Of a DNA stretch of 42,952 bases, positions 30,552-39,784 are shown piece after piece. The translations under genes were made by a program, and so were the position numbers. Every line of letters starts with the position of its first letter. Position 1 is the first letter of the stretch. Below the pieces are notes generated by a model. The model saw only the letters and a list, made by a program, of their open reading frames with translations, had not been told where the DNA came from and ran no database searches. The stretch is from Coriobacteriales bacterium (GTDB lineage Bacteria > Actinomycetota > Coriobacteriia > Coriobacteriales > UBA8131): positions 1-42,952 of the forward strand of contig JAIRQA010000073.1 in NCBI GenBank assembly GCA_031256715.1. The letters are read 5' to 3'.

Positions 30552-31382
30552 TTACTTTTTCCTCCTGCGAATGATTAGACGGCTGGATGCTTTCTTCTTA
30601 TTGCGTGTACGATGACCCTTGGTTGGAACGCCCCAAGGTGTCACAGGATGACGACCCGCAGACTTGTTCTTTCCTTCTCCACCACCATGGGGATGGTCAA
30701 CAGGGTTCATAACGGTACCACGAACTGTAGGACGCACACCCAACCAGCGCTTGCGACCTGCCTTGCCAATCTTAATATTTGAGTGCTCGGCGTTACCAAC
30801 CTCGCCTACAGTTGCACGACAGACGGCCAACACACGACGCATTTCTGACGACGGCATGCGCAAGATGGCATATTTACCTTCTTTACCCATCAGTTGTATA
30901 GATGTGCCAGCACTACGCGCAAGAGCAGCTCCTCTACCTGGTTGAAGTTCTACAGCATGCACGATAGTACCAACAGGAATATCCTTTAACGCCAAGGTGC
31001 ACCCAGGCTTAATGTCACTTCCGGCGCCTGATGTAACAACATCTCCCACTTTTAGACCCTTAGGGTGTAAAATATAGCTTTTGGCGCCATCGGCGTAATG
31101 CAAAAGCGCAATTCGCGAAGAGCGATTGGGGTCGTACTCTATAGTAGCCACCTTGGCAGGAATTCCATCCTTTATGCGCTTAAAGTCTATAACTCTATAC
31201 TTGCGCTTATGTCCACCGCCCTGATGACGAGTAGTGATGCGCCCATAGCTATTACGTCCGGCCTTTTTTGGCAAAGGGCGCAGCAGCGCTTTCTCTGGCA
31301 CAGTAGTAGTAATCTCCTTAAAATCAGAGACACTCTGAAACCTGCGTCCAGGTGACGTTGGCTTATATTGCTTGATACCCAT
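30552..31382 (-). CDS. rplB: 50S ribosomal protein L2
   Basis: This 276-residue L2 is needed for subunit association and peptidyl transfer. The conserved C-terminal [23 protein letters not shown] segment, with its essential histidine, is intact. It is separated from rplW by 159 bp. Confidence 0.98.
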   Translation of the reverse strand: MGIKQYKPTSPGRRFQSVSDFKEITTTVPEKALLRPLPKKAGRNSYGRITTRHQGGGHKRKYRVIDFKRIKDGIPAKVATIEYDPNRSSRIALLHYADGAKSYILHPKGLKVGDVVTSGAGSDIKPGCTLALKDIPVGTIVHAVELQPGRGAALARSAGTSIQLMGKEGKYAILRMPSSEMRRVLAVCRATVGEVGNAEHSNIKIGKAGRKRWLGVRPTVRGTVMNPVDHPHGGGEGKNKSAGRHPVTPWGVPTKGHRTRNKKKASSRLIIRRRKK

Positions 31383-31463
31383 TGTTCTTCTTGTACCTCT
31401 CTGTTTGCTTTGCGGGCTACTTATTATGTCGAGAAGTGCCCTTAACTGCTATTCTTTCTTTTT

Positions 31464-31493
31464 TTTGATAGTCTAATAAAGCAAACTATCAAA
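31464..31493. other. Inverted repeat in the rplW-rplB spacer
   Basis: TTTGATAGT and ACTATCAAA (9-bp arms, 12-nt loop) lie between rplW and rplB. On the transcribed strand the hairpin is followed by A residues, not U, so it is not a standard terminator. It could be an RNA-processing site. Confidence 0.45.
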
Positions 31494-31541
31494 TGCTAAA
31501 ACATTTGCCCAAATCTTGAGCAAAGTTATTCTCAACAAAAA

Positions 31542-31826
31542 CTAAACTCCAAATGCTTCTATGGCATCGCCTTCGCGCAATGTCACTATTGCCTTTTTCC
31601 AAGAACGAGTTACACCTTTAGCATGCCTCACTCGCTTTGGTTTTCCGCTGACATTCATCGTATTTACCTTTGTGACCTTTACATCAAAGATCTTTTCTAC
31701 AGCTTGGCAAATTTCAATTTTTGATGCCTGCTTGGCAACCTCAAATGTGTAGCGGTTATCGGCGATCATATCTACACTTCGCTCCGAAATAATCGGACGC
31801 AGTATCACCTGACGCACATCTTCCAT
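31542..31826 (-). CDS. rplW: 50S ribosomal protein L23
   Basis: This 94-residue L23 sits beside the exit tunnel and docks signal recognition particle and trigger factor. ILRPIISERS and FEVAKQASKIEI are typical. It begins at the last base of rplD. Confidence 0.96.
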   Translation of the reverse strand: MEDVRQVILRPIISERSVDMIADNRYTFEVAKQASKIEICQAVEKIFDVKVTKVNTMNVSGKPKRVRHAKGVTRSWKKAIVTLREGDAIEAFGV

Positions 31827-32458
31827 TATTGCAACACCTCCTCGATACGCTTTAGGGAGCCAGACGTAAAGACCAAGCTACTGTTGTCAATAAAATCCAA
31901 AGCATTTGCCTCAGAAACACCAATTGCCCTGACCTTAGGTATATTGCGAAACGAGAGAAAAGCATTAACGTCATTGTCGGGCAATACTATGGTTACACGC
32001 CCAGTGATTCCAAGCGCCACAAGCGCCGCAACAGCTGCTTTTGTAGATGGTTTCTGAAAGTTAAACTCGTCAACAACATACAATACCCCTTCTGCTTGCT
32101 TAGCAGAAAGTGCCGAACACATTGCCAGCTTTACCTCTTTACCATTAACTTTAAAGCTATAGCTGCGAGGATGAGGCCCAAAAACGGTGCCGCCACCTTT
32201 CCATTGCGGAGCACGAATCGTTCCCTGACGAGCGCGACCTGTTCCTTTTTGGCGATATGGCTTCTTGCCACCGCCGGAAACAAGACCACGTGTCTTAGTA
32301 TCATGTGTGCCCGCTCTACGTGCTGCTTGCTGGGAGCGCACCACCTGATGCATGACATGAATATTTGGGGCAATGCCAAAAACATGCTCGGTAAGGCTGG
32401 CGTCGCCAACCTTCTTGCCCTCAACATTCTTTATCTCTATAGTTGCCATTTCTCTCAC
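31826..32458 (-). CDS. rplD: 50S ribosomal protein L4
   Basis: This 207-210-residue L4 has the extended loop ([23 protein letters not shown]) that reaches the exit tunnel. A GTG at 32458 with AGAGGA upstream and the ATG at 32449 (MATIEIKN) are both plausible starts; the second aligns better to the family. In some bacteria L4 represses the S10 operon. Confidence 0.95.
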   Translation of the reverse strand: MREMATIEIKNVEGKKVGDASLTEHVFGIAPNIHVMHQVVRSQQAARRAGTHDTKTRGLVSGGGKKPYRQKGTGRARQGTIRAPQWKGGGTVFGPHPRSYSFKVNGKEVKLAMCSALSAKQAEGVLYVVDEFNFQKPSTKAAVAALVALGITGRVTIVLPDNDVNAFLSFRNIPKVRAIGVSEANALDFIDNSSLVFTSGSLKRIEEVLQ

Positions 32459-32578
32459 AATCCTCTTGGCGGCAGGTCGCCCCGCCCTAATACCTGTACT
32501 TTATGACTATGTTTAATCTCTTACACAATAAGTTTAACGTGTACTTCTACTGTGCTAGCATGCTAGTACAGTATCTTG

Positions 32579-33202
32579 CTATTTATTAGTCCTAATAGTA
32601 AGCAGTGCCCCTTTACCACCTGGCACGGCACCGCGAACTAATAGCAAATTCTGCTCAGTATCTACCTTTATAACATCAAGGTTTTTAACTGTAACCTTCT
32701 CGCTTCCCATATGGCCAGGAAGCTTTAAGCCCTTAAAGACACGGGATGGCGTGGCGCACTGACCAATAGAACCAGGTGCACGATGAAAATGTGCGCCATG
32801 GCTGCCAGGACCGCCCCTGAAGTTATAGCGCTTAATAACACCAGCAAAACCCTTACCCTTAGATATACCAGAGACATCCACAGATTTTGCCTCTGCAAAA
32901 GCCTCAACTGTAATTTGTTGCCCAAGCTCATAAGTGCTTGTGCTATCAACACGCACCTCACGCAAAACGCGAGAAGGCTCAACGCCGCCTTTGTTAAAAT
33001 GACCCTTCATAGGCTGATTGACTTTGTTGGGCTTTATAAGACCATAACCAATCTGAATGGCCTCATAACCCTCCTTTTCGGCAGTCTTAATCTGCGTAAT
33101 GGTACAAGGTCCAGCCTGAATTACAGTTACTGGCACAATTGTGTCATCATCAGCAAATATCTGAGTCATGCCCAGCTTGCGTCCTAACAATGTCTTACAC
33201 AT
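32579..33202 (-). CDS. rplC: 50S ribosomal protein L3
   Basis: This 207-residue L3 includes MTQIFADDDTIVPVTVIQ and the signature FRGGPGSHGAHFHRAPGSIG. It initiates 50S assembly. The ATG at 33202 has no strong Shine-Dalgarno sequence. A 366-bp gap separates it from rpsJ, which is unusual because these are normally adjacent. Confidence 0.96.
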   Translation of the reverse strand: MCKTLLGRKLGMTQIFADDDTIVPVTVIQAGPCTITQIKTAEKEGYEAIQIGYGLIKPNKVNQPMKGHFNKGGVEPSRVLREVRVDSTSTYELGQQITVEAFAEAKSVDVSGISKGKGFAGVIKRYNFRGGPGSHGAHFHRAPGSIGQCATPSRVFKGLKLPGHMGSEKVTVKNLDVIKVDTEQNLLLVRGAVPGGKGALLTIRTNK

Positions 33203-33226
33203 ACAAAAAATCCAATCTTTTATTGG

Positions 33227-33439
33227 TCATGAGCCATTCAGCGTACCCATTACACTGCTCTCAGAGGACCTGCTTCCTTCTACTTCTACTTCAACTTCCG
33301 CTTCTACTTCTTGCAACAATCTATTTAGGTCTTCTAAACATATGCCGCTCTTAATTTCGCTAAGTAGGTCAAGCTTACTAGCAAAGTTAAAAAGGTCACT
33401 TTTAAATCAGACCCAACTAGACATCATCTTGCTTGGCAT
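33227..33439 (-). pseudogene. Possible decayed or unrecognised small coding frame in the rpsJ-rplC gap
   Basis: From an ATG at 33439, a minus-strand frame reads 10 residues, hits TGA at 33407-33409, then stays open for 59 codons to TGA at 33227-33229. The second part looks protein-like (SKLDLLSEIKSG then LEDLNRLLQEVEAEVEVEV), with an acidic Glu-Val repeat encoded by short tandem repeats. No good start precedes it. I recognise no family, and an antisense frame overlaps. It could be a relic or chance. Confidence 0.25.
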
Positions 33440-33519
33440 GACGCACTCACTTTTAACGTTAGGCTTTCTGTTTTCTCAACATAATTAGCAAGTTTTAAAA
33501 ACCAAGCGCTAAGTGCCAA

Positions 33520-33547
33520 GTTATACACTTTAGTGCACAATTGCCAA
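33520..33547 (-). promoter_or_regulatory. Candidate internal promoter before rplC
   Basis: TTGGCA (33547-33542), a 16-nt spacer and TATAAC (33525-33520) lie about 20 bp after the rpsJ stop on the minus strand. This could drive rplC and downstream genes from inside the S10 region. The match is moderate. Confidence 0.45.
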
Positions 33548-33568
33548 GACCGAAAGTGTCATTAAAAG

Positions 33569-33877
33569 CTACAATTTAATCTCTATGTCAACACCAGCAG
33601 GCAGGTCTAAGCGCATTAGTGAATCAACTGTATTTGGCGTTGGTTCCAAAATATCAATCAGTCGTTTATGTGTACGCATTTCAAACTGCTCGCGGGAATC
33701 TTTATCTTTATGAGGCGAACGAACGACACAATAGAGATTGCGCTCGGTGGGCAAAGGCACCGGTCCAGAAATACTGGCGCCAGTCTTTAGAGCTGTCTCT
33801 ACAATGAGCTTTGTGGATTTATCGACAATCTCATGGTCGTAACCCTTAAGGCGAATTCTGATTTTTTGAGCAGCCAT
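33569..33877 (-). CDS. rpsJ: 30S ribosomal protein S10 / NusE
   Basis: This 102-residue S10 carries [18 protein letters not shown] and the SGPVPLPTE segment. It joins the 30S head and, as NusE, transcription antitermination. It begins at the base after the fusA stop (TAAATG), so it is co-transcribed with fusA, with no tuf gene between. Confidence 0.97.
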   Translation of the reverse strand: MAAQKIRIRLKGYDHEIVDKSTKLIVETALKTGASISGPVPLPTERNLYCVVRSPHKDKDSREQFEMRTHKRLIDILEPTPNTVDSLMRLDLPAGVDIEIKL

Positions 33878-35965
33878 TTAAGCCTTACCTCCTGATTTAG
33901 CAACAATCTCTTCTGCAACATTCTTAGGAACTGGTTCATATGACGAGAACTGCATGGTGTACGAAGCGCGACCCTGCGTAGACGAACGCAAGTCTGTCGC
34001 ATAACCAAACATCTCTGAAAGTGGAACCAAGGCTCGTACAAGCTTGGCACCGCCACGCTCGTCCATACCCTGAATCTGACCACGACGTGAGCTAAGGTTC
34101 CCCATAACATCACCCATATAATCTTCGGGAGTCTCTACCTCTACAGACATCATTGGCTCCAATAGCACAGGGCTACTCTTGCGCAATGCTTCTTTAACTG
34201 CCATAGAGCCTGCTATCTTAAACGCAGCCTCAGATGAGTCTACCTCATGATAAGAGCCATCTATTAGTTCTACCTTAATATCTACAACAGGGAACCCGGC
34301 AACAACACCTGAAGCAAGTGCTTCCTGAATGCCTTTATCTACTGGCGTGATGTATTCTTTAGGTACCGTACCGCCAACAATCTTGCTCTCGAACTCATAG
34401 CCGCTACCTGGTTCTTGAGGCATCATGTTAATGTATACATGACCATACTGACCACGACCACCACTTTGCCGCACAAACTTGCCCTCGACGTTTTGAACTG
34501 CCTTTCCAGCGGTTTCGCGATACGCAACCTGCGGCTTGCCAACATTGGCCTCAACTTTAAACTCGCGCAAAAGACGATCGACAATAATCTCTAAGTGAAG
34601 CTCACCCATACCAGCAATAACTGTCTGACCAGTCTCTTGATTAGTAGAAACTCTAAACGTTGGGTCTTCCTCAGCTAGTTTTTGCAAGGCAACACCAAGC
34701 TTGTCCTGCTCAGCTTTGGTCTTAGGCTCAATTGCGATATCTATAACAGGATCAGGAAATTCCATACTCTCTAAGATAACGGGGGAGTTTTCTATACAAA
34801 GCGTATCGCCTGTAGTTGTGTCTTTTAGGCCAACAGCTGCAACTATGTCGCCAGCAGAGCAAGAAGTAATATCTTCGCGAGAGTTAGAGTGCATCTCTAG
34901 CAGACGACCAATGCGCTCTTTTTTATCCTTTGTGGCGTTAAGAACATAAGAACCAGCTTCTAATTTACCGGAATAGACACGAAAATATGTAAGTTTACCT
35001 ACAAAGGGATCGGTCATTATCTTAAACGCCAAAGCAGCGAATGGCTCTTTATCGTCAGCCTTGCGTTCGGTTTCTGCATCAGTCTTAACATCGATACCCT
35101 TAATAGCAGGGATATCTAAAGGACTGGGGAGGTAATCAACGACAGCGTCTAAAAGCTGTTGTATGCCTTTGTTCTTAAATGACGCGCCACAAATAACAGG
35201 AGTGATAACACACTGAATTGTGCCCTTACGAAGTGCTGCGACAATCTCGCTTGGCTCGTAGCTCTCCCCCTCTAAAACCTTCATCATTAACTCGTCATCA
35301 AACTCTGCGGCAGTCTCTACCAGCGCTTCATGCAGCTCGTCGGCTCTTGCCTTGTAGTCGGCTGGAATATCGGCCTCTGCAGGATAAATCATGCCTTTAT
35401 CGTCCTCGTTAAACATCTCTGCCTTCATGGTGATGAGGTCGATAATGCCGGTAAACTGGTCTTCTGCTCCAATAGGAAGCTGCAATGTGATTGGACGAGC
35501 CTCTAATCTATCTGCCATCTGATCGATAACAGAGAAATAATCAGCGCCAGTGCGATCCATTTTGTTCACAAAGGCCATACGCGGCACACTGTAACGACGC
35601 GCTTGACGCCAAACAGTCTCTGACTGTGGCTGTACACCACCAACCGCACAAAAAACCGCCACAGTACCATCTAGCACTCTAAGGGAGCGCTCGACCTCGG
35701 CGGTGAAGTCTACGTGACCAGGTGTGTCGATAATTTGAATACGATGATCATTCCAAAAGCAAGTTGTAGCAGCGCTTGTAATGGTTATACCACGCTCCTG
35801 CTCTTGCGCCATCCAATCCATGGTGGCGGCACCCTCATGTACCTCACCAATCTTATAGTTCTTGCCTGTGTAGTAAAGAATGCGCTCAGTTGTAGTTGTC
35901 TTACCGGCATCTATATGCGCCATGATGCCAATGTTGCGCGTATCCTTTAATGGTGTCTTTGCCAT
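33878..35965 (-). CDS. fusA: Elongation factor G
   Basis: This 695-residue GTPase drives ribosomal translocation. The P-loop [12 protein letters not shown] is at 16-27, the switch [10 protein letters not shown] motif is near 85-92 and NKMD near 139-142. Domain IV motifs including [11 protein letters not shown] are present. Length is normal. It follows rpsG by 152 bp, another wide spacer. Confidence 0.98.
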   Translation of the reverse strand: MAKTPLKDTRNIGIMAHIDAGKTTTTERILYYTGKNYKIGEVHEGAATMDWMAQEQERGITITSAATTCFWNDHRIQIIDTPGHVDFTAEVERSLRVLDGTVAVFCAVGGVQPQSETVWRQARRYSVPRMAFVNKMDRTGADYFSVIDQMADRLEARPITLQLPIGAEDQFTGIIDLITMKAEMFNEDDKGMIYPAEADIPADYKARADELHEALVETAAEFDDELMMKVLEGESYEPSEIVAALRKGTIQCVITPVICGASFKNKGIQQLLDAVVDYLPSPLDIPAIKGIDVKTDAETERKADDKEPFAALAFKIMTDPFVGKLTYFRVYSGKLEAGSYVLNATKDKKERIGRLLEMHSNSREDITSCSAGDIVAAVGLKDTTTGDTLCIENSPVILESMEFPDPVIDIAIEPKTKAEQDKLGVALQKLAEEDPTFRVSTNQETGQTVIAGMGELHLEIIVDRLLREFKVEANVGKPQVAYRETAGKAVQNVEGKFVRQSGGRGQYGHVYINMMPQEPGSGYEFESKIVGGTVPKEYITPVDKGIQEALASGVVAGFPVVDIKVELIDGSYHEVDSSEAAFKIAGSMAVKEALRKSSPVLLEPMMSVEVETPEDYMGDVMGNLSSRRGQIQGMDERGGAKLVRALVPLSEMFGYATDLRSSTQGRASYTMQFSSYEPVPKNVAEEIVAKSGGKA

Positions 35966-36117
35966 GCTAATGTTGTCTTTCTACTTGGTTTTTGTGAATG
36001 AAGCTCTTGGTCTGAACAACAAACGTCTTGCATAAAAAACTGCACTTCGCACAGTACGCGTTTGCTAATTTCATCCTTTGCACTAAAATTTGCACCAAAG
36101 CTTCGCTCCCAAAAATC

Positions 36118-36588
36118 CTACCATCGGTAATGACTGAATGCACGGTTAGCCTCAGCCATCTTAAATATGTCTTCACGTTTCTTTATAGAAGTACCCACAC
36201 CGTTAGAGGCATCCAGAATTTCAGCTGCCAAGCGCTCTTTCATGGTTTTTTCTTTACGCTTGCGCGAAAAGTCTACCATCCAACGAATAGCTAGAGTTGT
36301 TGCTCGACGCGAGTTTACCTCCATAGGTACCTGATAGGTTGCGCCACCCACACGCTTGGGCTTTACTTCAAGTACAGGGCGAACATTTTCCATGGCTTTC
36401 TTAAAAACACCCAATGGATCTTGCCCACTCTTTTCTTCGATAATGTTAAAGGCACCATAAACGATGCCCTCGGCCACAGATTTTTTGCCATCTAGCAATA
36501 TCTTATTGGTCAGCTGTGTAACAAGTCGATTGTTGTACACTGCATCTGGAGTAATCTCGCGACGCTCTGCGGCGGCTCTTCTTGGCAT
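36118..36588 (-). CDS. rpsG: 30S ribosomal protein S7
   Basis: This 156-residue S7 starts at ATG 36588, with AGAGGA upstream, giving the normal [13 protein letters not shown]-terminus; a longer frame from 36624 is not credible. It ends with AFSHYRW. S7 nucleates the 30S head. Confidence 0.97.
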   Translation of the reverse strand: MPRRAAAERREITPDAVYNNRLVTQLTNKILLDGKKSVAEGIVYGAFNIIEEKSGQDPLGVFKKAMENVRPVLEVKPKRVGGATYQVPMEVNSRRATTLAIRWMVDFSRKRKEKTMKERLAAEILDASNGVGTSIKKREDIFKMAEANRAFSHYRW

Positions 36589-36739
36589 AAATATCCTCTT
36601 TCGGTAATTTCGGTAATAGAGCAAATACCTTTTTGGGCTTCTTTATTTACTGCTTTGTTTAACTACTAATAGCTTCTTTAGTTGCTTTTCTTTTTCCAAC
36701 TGTTCACAGTAATTGTTAGTGGTCTGCAACACTTGGACT

Positions 36740-36770
36740 ACTTAGCTATAAAACTTAGCTATAAAACTTA
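36740..36770. repeat. 13-bp tandem repeat downstream of rpsL
   Basis: Two perfect ACTTAGCTATAAA units start at 36740 and 36753, with a partial third at 36766, ending 11 bp from the rpsL stop. This is the same kind of 3'-end duplication seen elsewhere in the window. Confidence 0.8.
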
Positions 36771-36781
36771 ACTTAAGCTTC

Positions 36782-37153
36782 TTACTTTGGTCTCTTTGCG
36801 CCATAGCGGCTTCGTGCCTGCTTACGGTTCTTAACAGCCTCACAATCTAAGGCAGCGCGAATCACTTTATAGCGCACACCAGGCAAATCTTTTACACGAC
36901 CACCACGAATAAGCACCATAGAGTGCTCCTGCAAGTTGTGCCCAATGCCTGGAATGTAAGCTGTAACTTCCATACCATTAACCAAGCGTACACGGCAGAC
37001 CTTACGTAAGGCCGAGTTTGGTTTCTTTGGCGTAGTGGTGTAAACGCGCGTGCAGACACCACGCTTTTGGGGATTACCCTTTAGCGCAGGAGTCTTCTTC
37101 TTGTCTACTGCCTGTTCGCGTCCTTTGCGAACCAATTGATTGATTGTAGGCAA
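36782..37153 (-). CDS. rpsL: 30S ribosomal protein S12
   Basis: This 123-residue S12 acts in decoding. [12 protein letters not shown] and [12 protein letters not shown] carry the Lys residues whose mutation gives streptomycin resistance; both are wild type here. The start is TTG, with GAGG 7 nt upstream, unusual for such a highly expressed gene. A strong promoter lies about 115 bp upstream of the coding start. Confidence 0.97.
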   Translation of the reverse strand: MPTINQLVRKGREQAVDKKKTPALKGNPQKRGVCTRVYTTTPKKPNSALRKVCRVRLVNGMEVTAYIPGIGHNLQEHSMVLIRGGRVKDLPGVRYKVIRAALDCEAVKNRKQARSRYGAKRPK

Positions 37154-37206
37154 ATCTCTTCCTCGTTTCCAAGTTCTTTGGGCAAAACGCGCCCTCTTGC
37201 GTCCTC

Positions 37207-37226
37207 TGATATCACGTTTGATATCA
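37207..37226. promoter_or_regulatory. Twin TGATATCA palindromes in the rpsL leader
   Basis: Two identical self-complementary 8-mers, at 37207-37214 and 37219-37226, are centred 12 bp apart, close to one helical turn. They lie downstream of the predicted transcription start. A dimeric regulator could bind them as DNA, or they may affect the leader RNA. Confidence 0.45.
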
Positions 37227-37274
37227 CACTATAAAGCACACAAAATAATGCGACCACAAAAGCCGCGACCAGAA

Positions 37275-37303
37275 ATGTTAACATGGTTTTCAGAGCGTGT
37301 CAA
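37275..37303 (-). promoter_or_regulatory. Main promoter of the rpsL operon
   Basis: On the minus strand a perfect -35 TTGACA (37303-37298), a 17-nt spacer and TAACAT (37280-37275) precede rpsL. The predicted start is near 37268. This is the best housekeeping promoter match in the window. Confidence 0.8.
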
Positions 37304-37336
37304 ACGCCACGCCGCCGGGCGTAGCCATAAACGGTG

Positions 37337-37362
37337 AATGGCAGGTACCAATGGCAGGTACC
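37337..37362. repeat. 13-bp tandem duplication upstream of the rpsL promoter
   Basis: AATGGCAGGTACC occurs twice in direct succession, and a related ATGGCAGG occurs near 37476. The rest of 37363-37515 shows no credible gene. Confidence 0.9.
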
Positions 37363-37515
37363 AAGCCTCATCTTTTTTTTAATGTTGAGAAAAACTACAT
37401 CAACGCAAGCTGTGACATTGGCGGTCATTCATATCAGCTGCTGTCGTGGCACCCGCGCCAGCGACGAAAACATCAATGGCAGGCAACAATGACAGCTTCA
37501 CCGACGCAAGCTCGC

Positions 37516-37545
37516 CTTATCTACTATAATCTTATCTACTATAAT
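37516..37545 (+). promoter_or_regulatory. Duplicated -10 box upstream of the diacylglycerol-kinase-like gene
   Basis: A perfect 15-bp tandem duplication places TATAAT at 37525-37530 and again at 37540-37545 on the plus strand, about 190-210 bp before the gene. Neither has a convincing -35 match. Alternative transcription starts are possible. Confidence 0.5.
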
Positions 37546-37563
37546 CAAATTATGAGTTTTATT

Positions 37564-37670
37564 TAACGCTTGCGCGATACAAAAGTTATACGTTGGCATC
37601 TGTACAGCGCTTAACGCTTGCGCTATATGATGATCTATATAACGCTTAATGCTTGCGCTATATGATGAAT
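37564..37670. repeat. Repeats containing AACGCTTGCG upstream of the diacylglycerol-kinase-like gene
   Basis: Units with the core CGCTTAACGCTTGCGCTATATGATGA occur at about 37564 (partial), 37607 and 37641. Related CAACGCTTGCGTTAG units occur downstream of the same gene at 38823-38968. Confidence 0.75.
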
Positions 37671-37736
37671 CAACTCTTAATTACGAACAAATCTAATTCG
37701 TATAAACGCGCATTGCAAGAACGGAGCCAAAAAAAA

Positions 37737-38774
37737 ATGAGAATACTTGTAATTAATAATCTGATTTCTGGTTTGCGCGATGGGCTAATACACGACTTCA
37801 TACGCGATTTGATTGCCGATGGCGATGAGCTTGTCATTCGCTCTACAGATGGAACCACTCGCTTACAGGATTTGTTAGACGACGCTAAGTCATTCGATCT
37901 GCTTGTGGCATCTGGTACAGATTCTACGATATCAGCCATTGCATACGAACTAAGATACACAAACGTACCAATCTTACCTTTTCCCGCAGGAACGAGCAAC
38001 CTTATTGCCATGAATCTTGATCAGCCAGACGAGCCATTTGCATTAGCTAAGCTCGCTCGTTCCACAGATGGTGTAACCAAATCTGCGGCTTTTGATTTAG
38101 GCGTCTTAAGTGTTCAAGTGCAACGTGAAGACAACGACACTGATACCAAAAATGACACCAGTAATGACACCAGTAATGACACCAGCAATGACACCAATAG
38201 CGACAACAATAGCTGCGCCAATACAGATTCTTGCACGCTAGAGTATGGCTTTGCCGTCATTGCCGGAGCAGGCTATGATGCCAGCATCATGCGCAATTCA
38301 GAAAAACTAAAAACCACACTTGGACCTTTAGCCTATATTGCCTCTGCCATTAGCAATCCCCTGCCTACGGTGGCACATTTCACGATTACGCTAGATGACG
38401 AGATCTTAGAGATTGATGGCATCGCTGTACTAATAGTAAACTTTGCCGAAATCTGGCCAGAGTTATCTATCACCCACGAAAACGATGCCCAGGATGGATT
38501 GTTTGAAGTCGTTGTTTTAAAGCCACATAGCGCCGTTGAGCTGCTGCCAGCCATCTTTGCGGCATTTTTAGACAGCATGGGCTCTTTCTCTGGTCGCACA
38601 GACGCCCTAGAAATCAGGCGCAGCGCCCACGTACGAGTAGAAAGCAATCCACCACTTGCCATACAATATGACGGCGAGCCCATAGACGCCACCACCCCCT
38701 TTGAGGTGCAGATACTGCCAAATGCGGTACGCTTTGTGGTTAGCGACGATGATCTTCGGAAGCATCCTGAATAA
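37737..38774 (+). CDS. Diacylglycerol kinase catalytic-domain (YegS-like) protein
   Basis: From the ATG at 37737 (GGAG 10 nt upstream) this is a 345-residue protein of the lipid-kinase/NAD-kinase-like superfamily. An N-terminal MRILVINN strand, SGTDST at about 59-64 and PFPAGTSN at about 82-89 correspond to the GGDGT nucleotide motif and the following GT(G/S)N motif. The first is clearly degenerate. A C-terminal beta-rich half (VIAGAGYDASIM and onward) fits the family. Residues about 130-166 are a Asn-Asp-Thr-Ser repeat insert coded by four 12-bp units at 38151-38198. Lipid phosphorylation is likely but the altered motif leaves activity uncertain. It is the only clear plus-strand gene. Confidence 0.8.
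   Translation: MRILVINNLISGLRDGLIHDFIRDLIADGDELVIRSTDGTTRLQDLLDDAKSFDLLVASGTDSTISAIAYELRYTNVPILPFPAGTSNLIAMNLDQPDEPFALAKLARSTDGVTKSAAFDLGVLSVQVQREDNDTDTKNDTSNDTSNDTSNDTNSDNNSCANTDSCTLEYGFAVIAGAGYDASIMRNSEKLKTTLGPLAYIASAISNPLPTVAHFTITLDDEILEIDGIAVLIVNFAEIWPELSITHENDAQDGLFEVVVLKPHSAVELLPAIFAAFLDSMGSFSGRTDALEIRRSAHVRVESNPPLAIQYDGEPIDATTPFEVQILPNAVRFVVSDDDLRKHPE
38151..38198. repeat. 12-bp coding repeat inside the diacylglycerol-kinase-like gene
   Basis: Four units of AATGACACCAGT (starts 38151, 38163, 38175, 38187; the first two identical) encode an Asn-Asp-Thr-Ser repeat within a surface-loop-like insertion. The period preserves frame. Confidence 0.92.
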
Positions 38775-38822
38775 GCGACTAATTCTTAGATTTATTGTTG
38801 AGAAGAACCATCATCTACAACC

Positions 38823-38968
38823 GTTGCAACGCTTACGTTAACTAAAGCGATATCTGCCGGCGAAGGCAACTGCAGACAGAACGCTTTCTGAGTCGCAACG
38901 CTTGCGTTAGCTAAAGCGATATTTGCCAATACAATCTTTGCAGCCGTTGCAGCGCTTACGCTAGTTAC
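38823..38968. repeat. Repeats between the diacylglycerol-kinase-like gene and terC
   Basis: A 36-bp unit beginning GTTGCAACGCTTACGTTA occurs at 38823-38858 and 38892-38927, with a shorter copy at 38946-38968. Minus-strand reading gives IALANASVAT-like repeats, but no supported start exists. The array begins 21 bp after the terC stop. Confidence 0.8.
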
Positions 38969-38989
38969 AAAACTTGCAGCGCCTGACAA

Positions 38990-39784
38990 TTATTTGCCAC
39001 TTCGTGCTTTCTTGGCTCGATGATTGTAGATCATCTGCAAGGCAGTTAGCAGCAACGAAAAAAACATAGCAAAGTAAAGCATGACATCTAACACATCAAT
39101 TTCTGTATGTTCTATAACCAGCTCGATGCCCAAAGATTCTGCCACAAGCTTAAAGCCAACCGCCACTATAAAGCCCAGCGCCAAAATCTTTATCTCGTGA
39201 TTGGCATTAATAAACTCCGATATTGGGTTGGCAAAAATAATCATCACAATGACTGCTATCATAACAGCAAGTATCATTACCAGCAAAACATCTGCCATGC
39301 CCACAGCTGTAATTACAGAATCTAAAGAAAAGATAATATCCATCAGTGCTATGGTACCAATGGCCTGAAAAAGACCTATCTTTTTTGCTACTGAGCCTCC
39401 ATGTTCTTGTTCAGATTCTATCTCTTTGGCGCTGACCTTCTCTACAAGTTCTTGAATGCCCTTATAAACAAGGTAGGCACCGCCAAGCAACAAGATAAGA
39501 TCTTTGCCAGATATATTTGCGTCACCGCCGGGGACAACAAATGGCAAACTGAAAAGCGTGAGCTCTAAAGAGATTATCCATGACGCAAAACAAAGAAGAA
39601 TAACGCGCATGACCAGAGCCGCAACAAGACCAAAGCGGCGACCAAGTACCTTTTTATTATCAGGCAGGCGGTCGGTTGTGATGGCAATGAAAACCAGATT
39701 GTCAATACCTAAGACTAGTTCCAAAAAAATCAGGGTTAAAAGTTGTATCCAAGTCTGTGGCTCGGCAAAGGCCGCAATATCCAA
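38990..39784 (-). CDS. TerC-family integral membrane protein
   Basis: This 264-residue protein has about seven hydrophobic segments. The family's acidic motifs are present: ELVLGIDNLVFI near 22-33 and FSLDSVITAVG near 150-160. TerC-family members (including YkoY/YceF types) are linked to metal ion, especially manganese, export or metal loading of secreted proteins. The start is TTG with GGAGG about 10 nt upstream. No yybP-ykoY riboswitch pattern is visible in the leader. It is convergent with the diacylglycerol-kinase-like gene. Confidence 0.9.
   Translation of the reverse strand: MDIAAFAEPQTWIQLLTLIFLELVLGIDNLVFIAITTDRLPDNKKVLGRRFGLVAALVMRVILLCFASWIISLELTLFSLPFVVPGGDANISGKDLILLLGGAYLVYKGIQELVEKVSAKEIESEQEHGGSVAKKIGLFQAIGTIALMDIIFSLDSVITAVGMADVLLVMILAVMIAVIVMIIFANPISEFINANHEIKILALGFIVAVGFKLVAESLGIELVIEHTEIDVLDVMLYFAMFFSLLLTALQMIYNHRAKKARSGK

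Noticed and set aside
33168-33488. 106-codon plus-strand frame in the rpsJ-rplC gap
   Set aside because: It begins inside rplC on the opposite strand, and its Ser/Thr run comes from the short repeats; no family or start signal supports it.
37297-37566. 89-codon plus-strand frame
   Set aside because: It overlaps the strong rpsL promoter and includes two tandem duplications; it has no ribosome binding site and no recognisable family.
38792-38989. 65-codon minus-strand frame after the terC-family gene
   Set aside because: It begins directly after the terC stop with no ribosome binding site and consists mainly of the 36-bp repeats.
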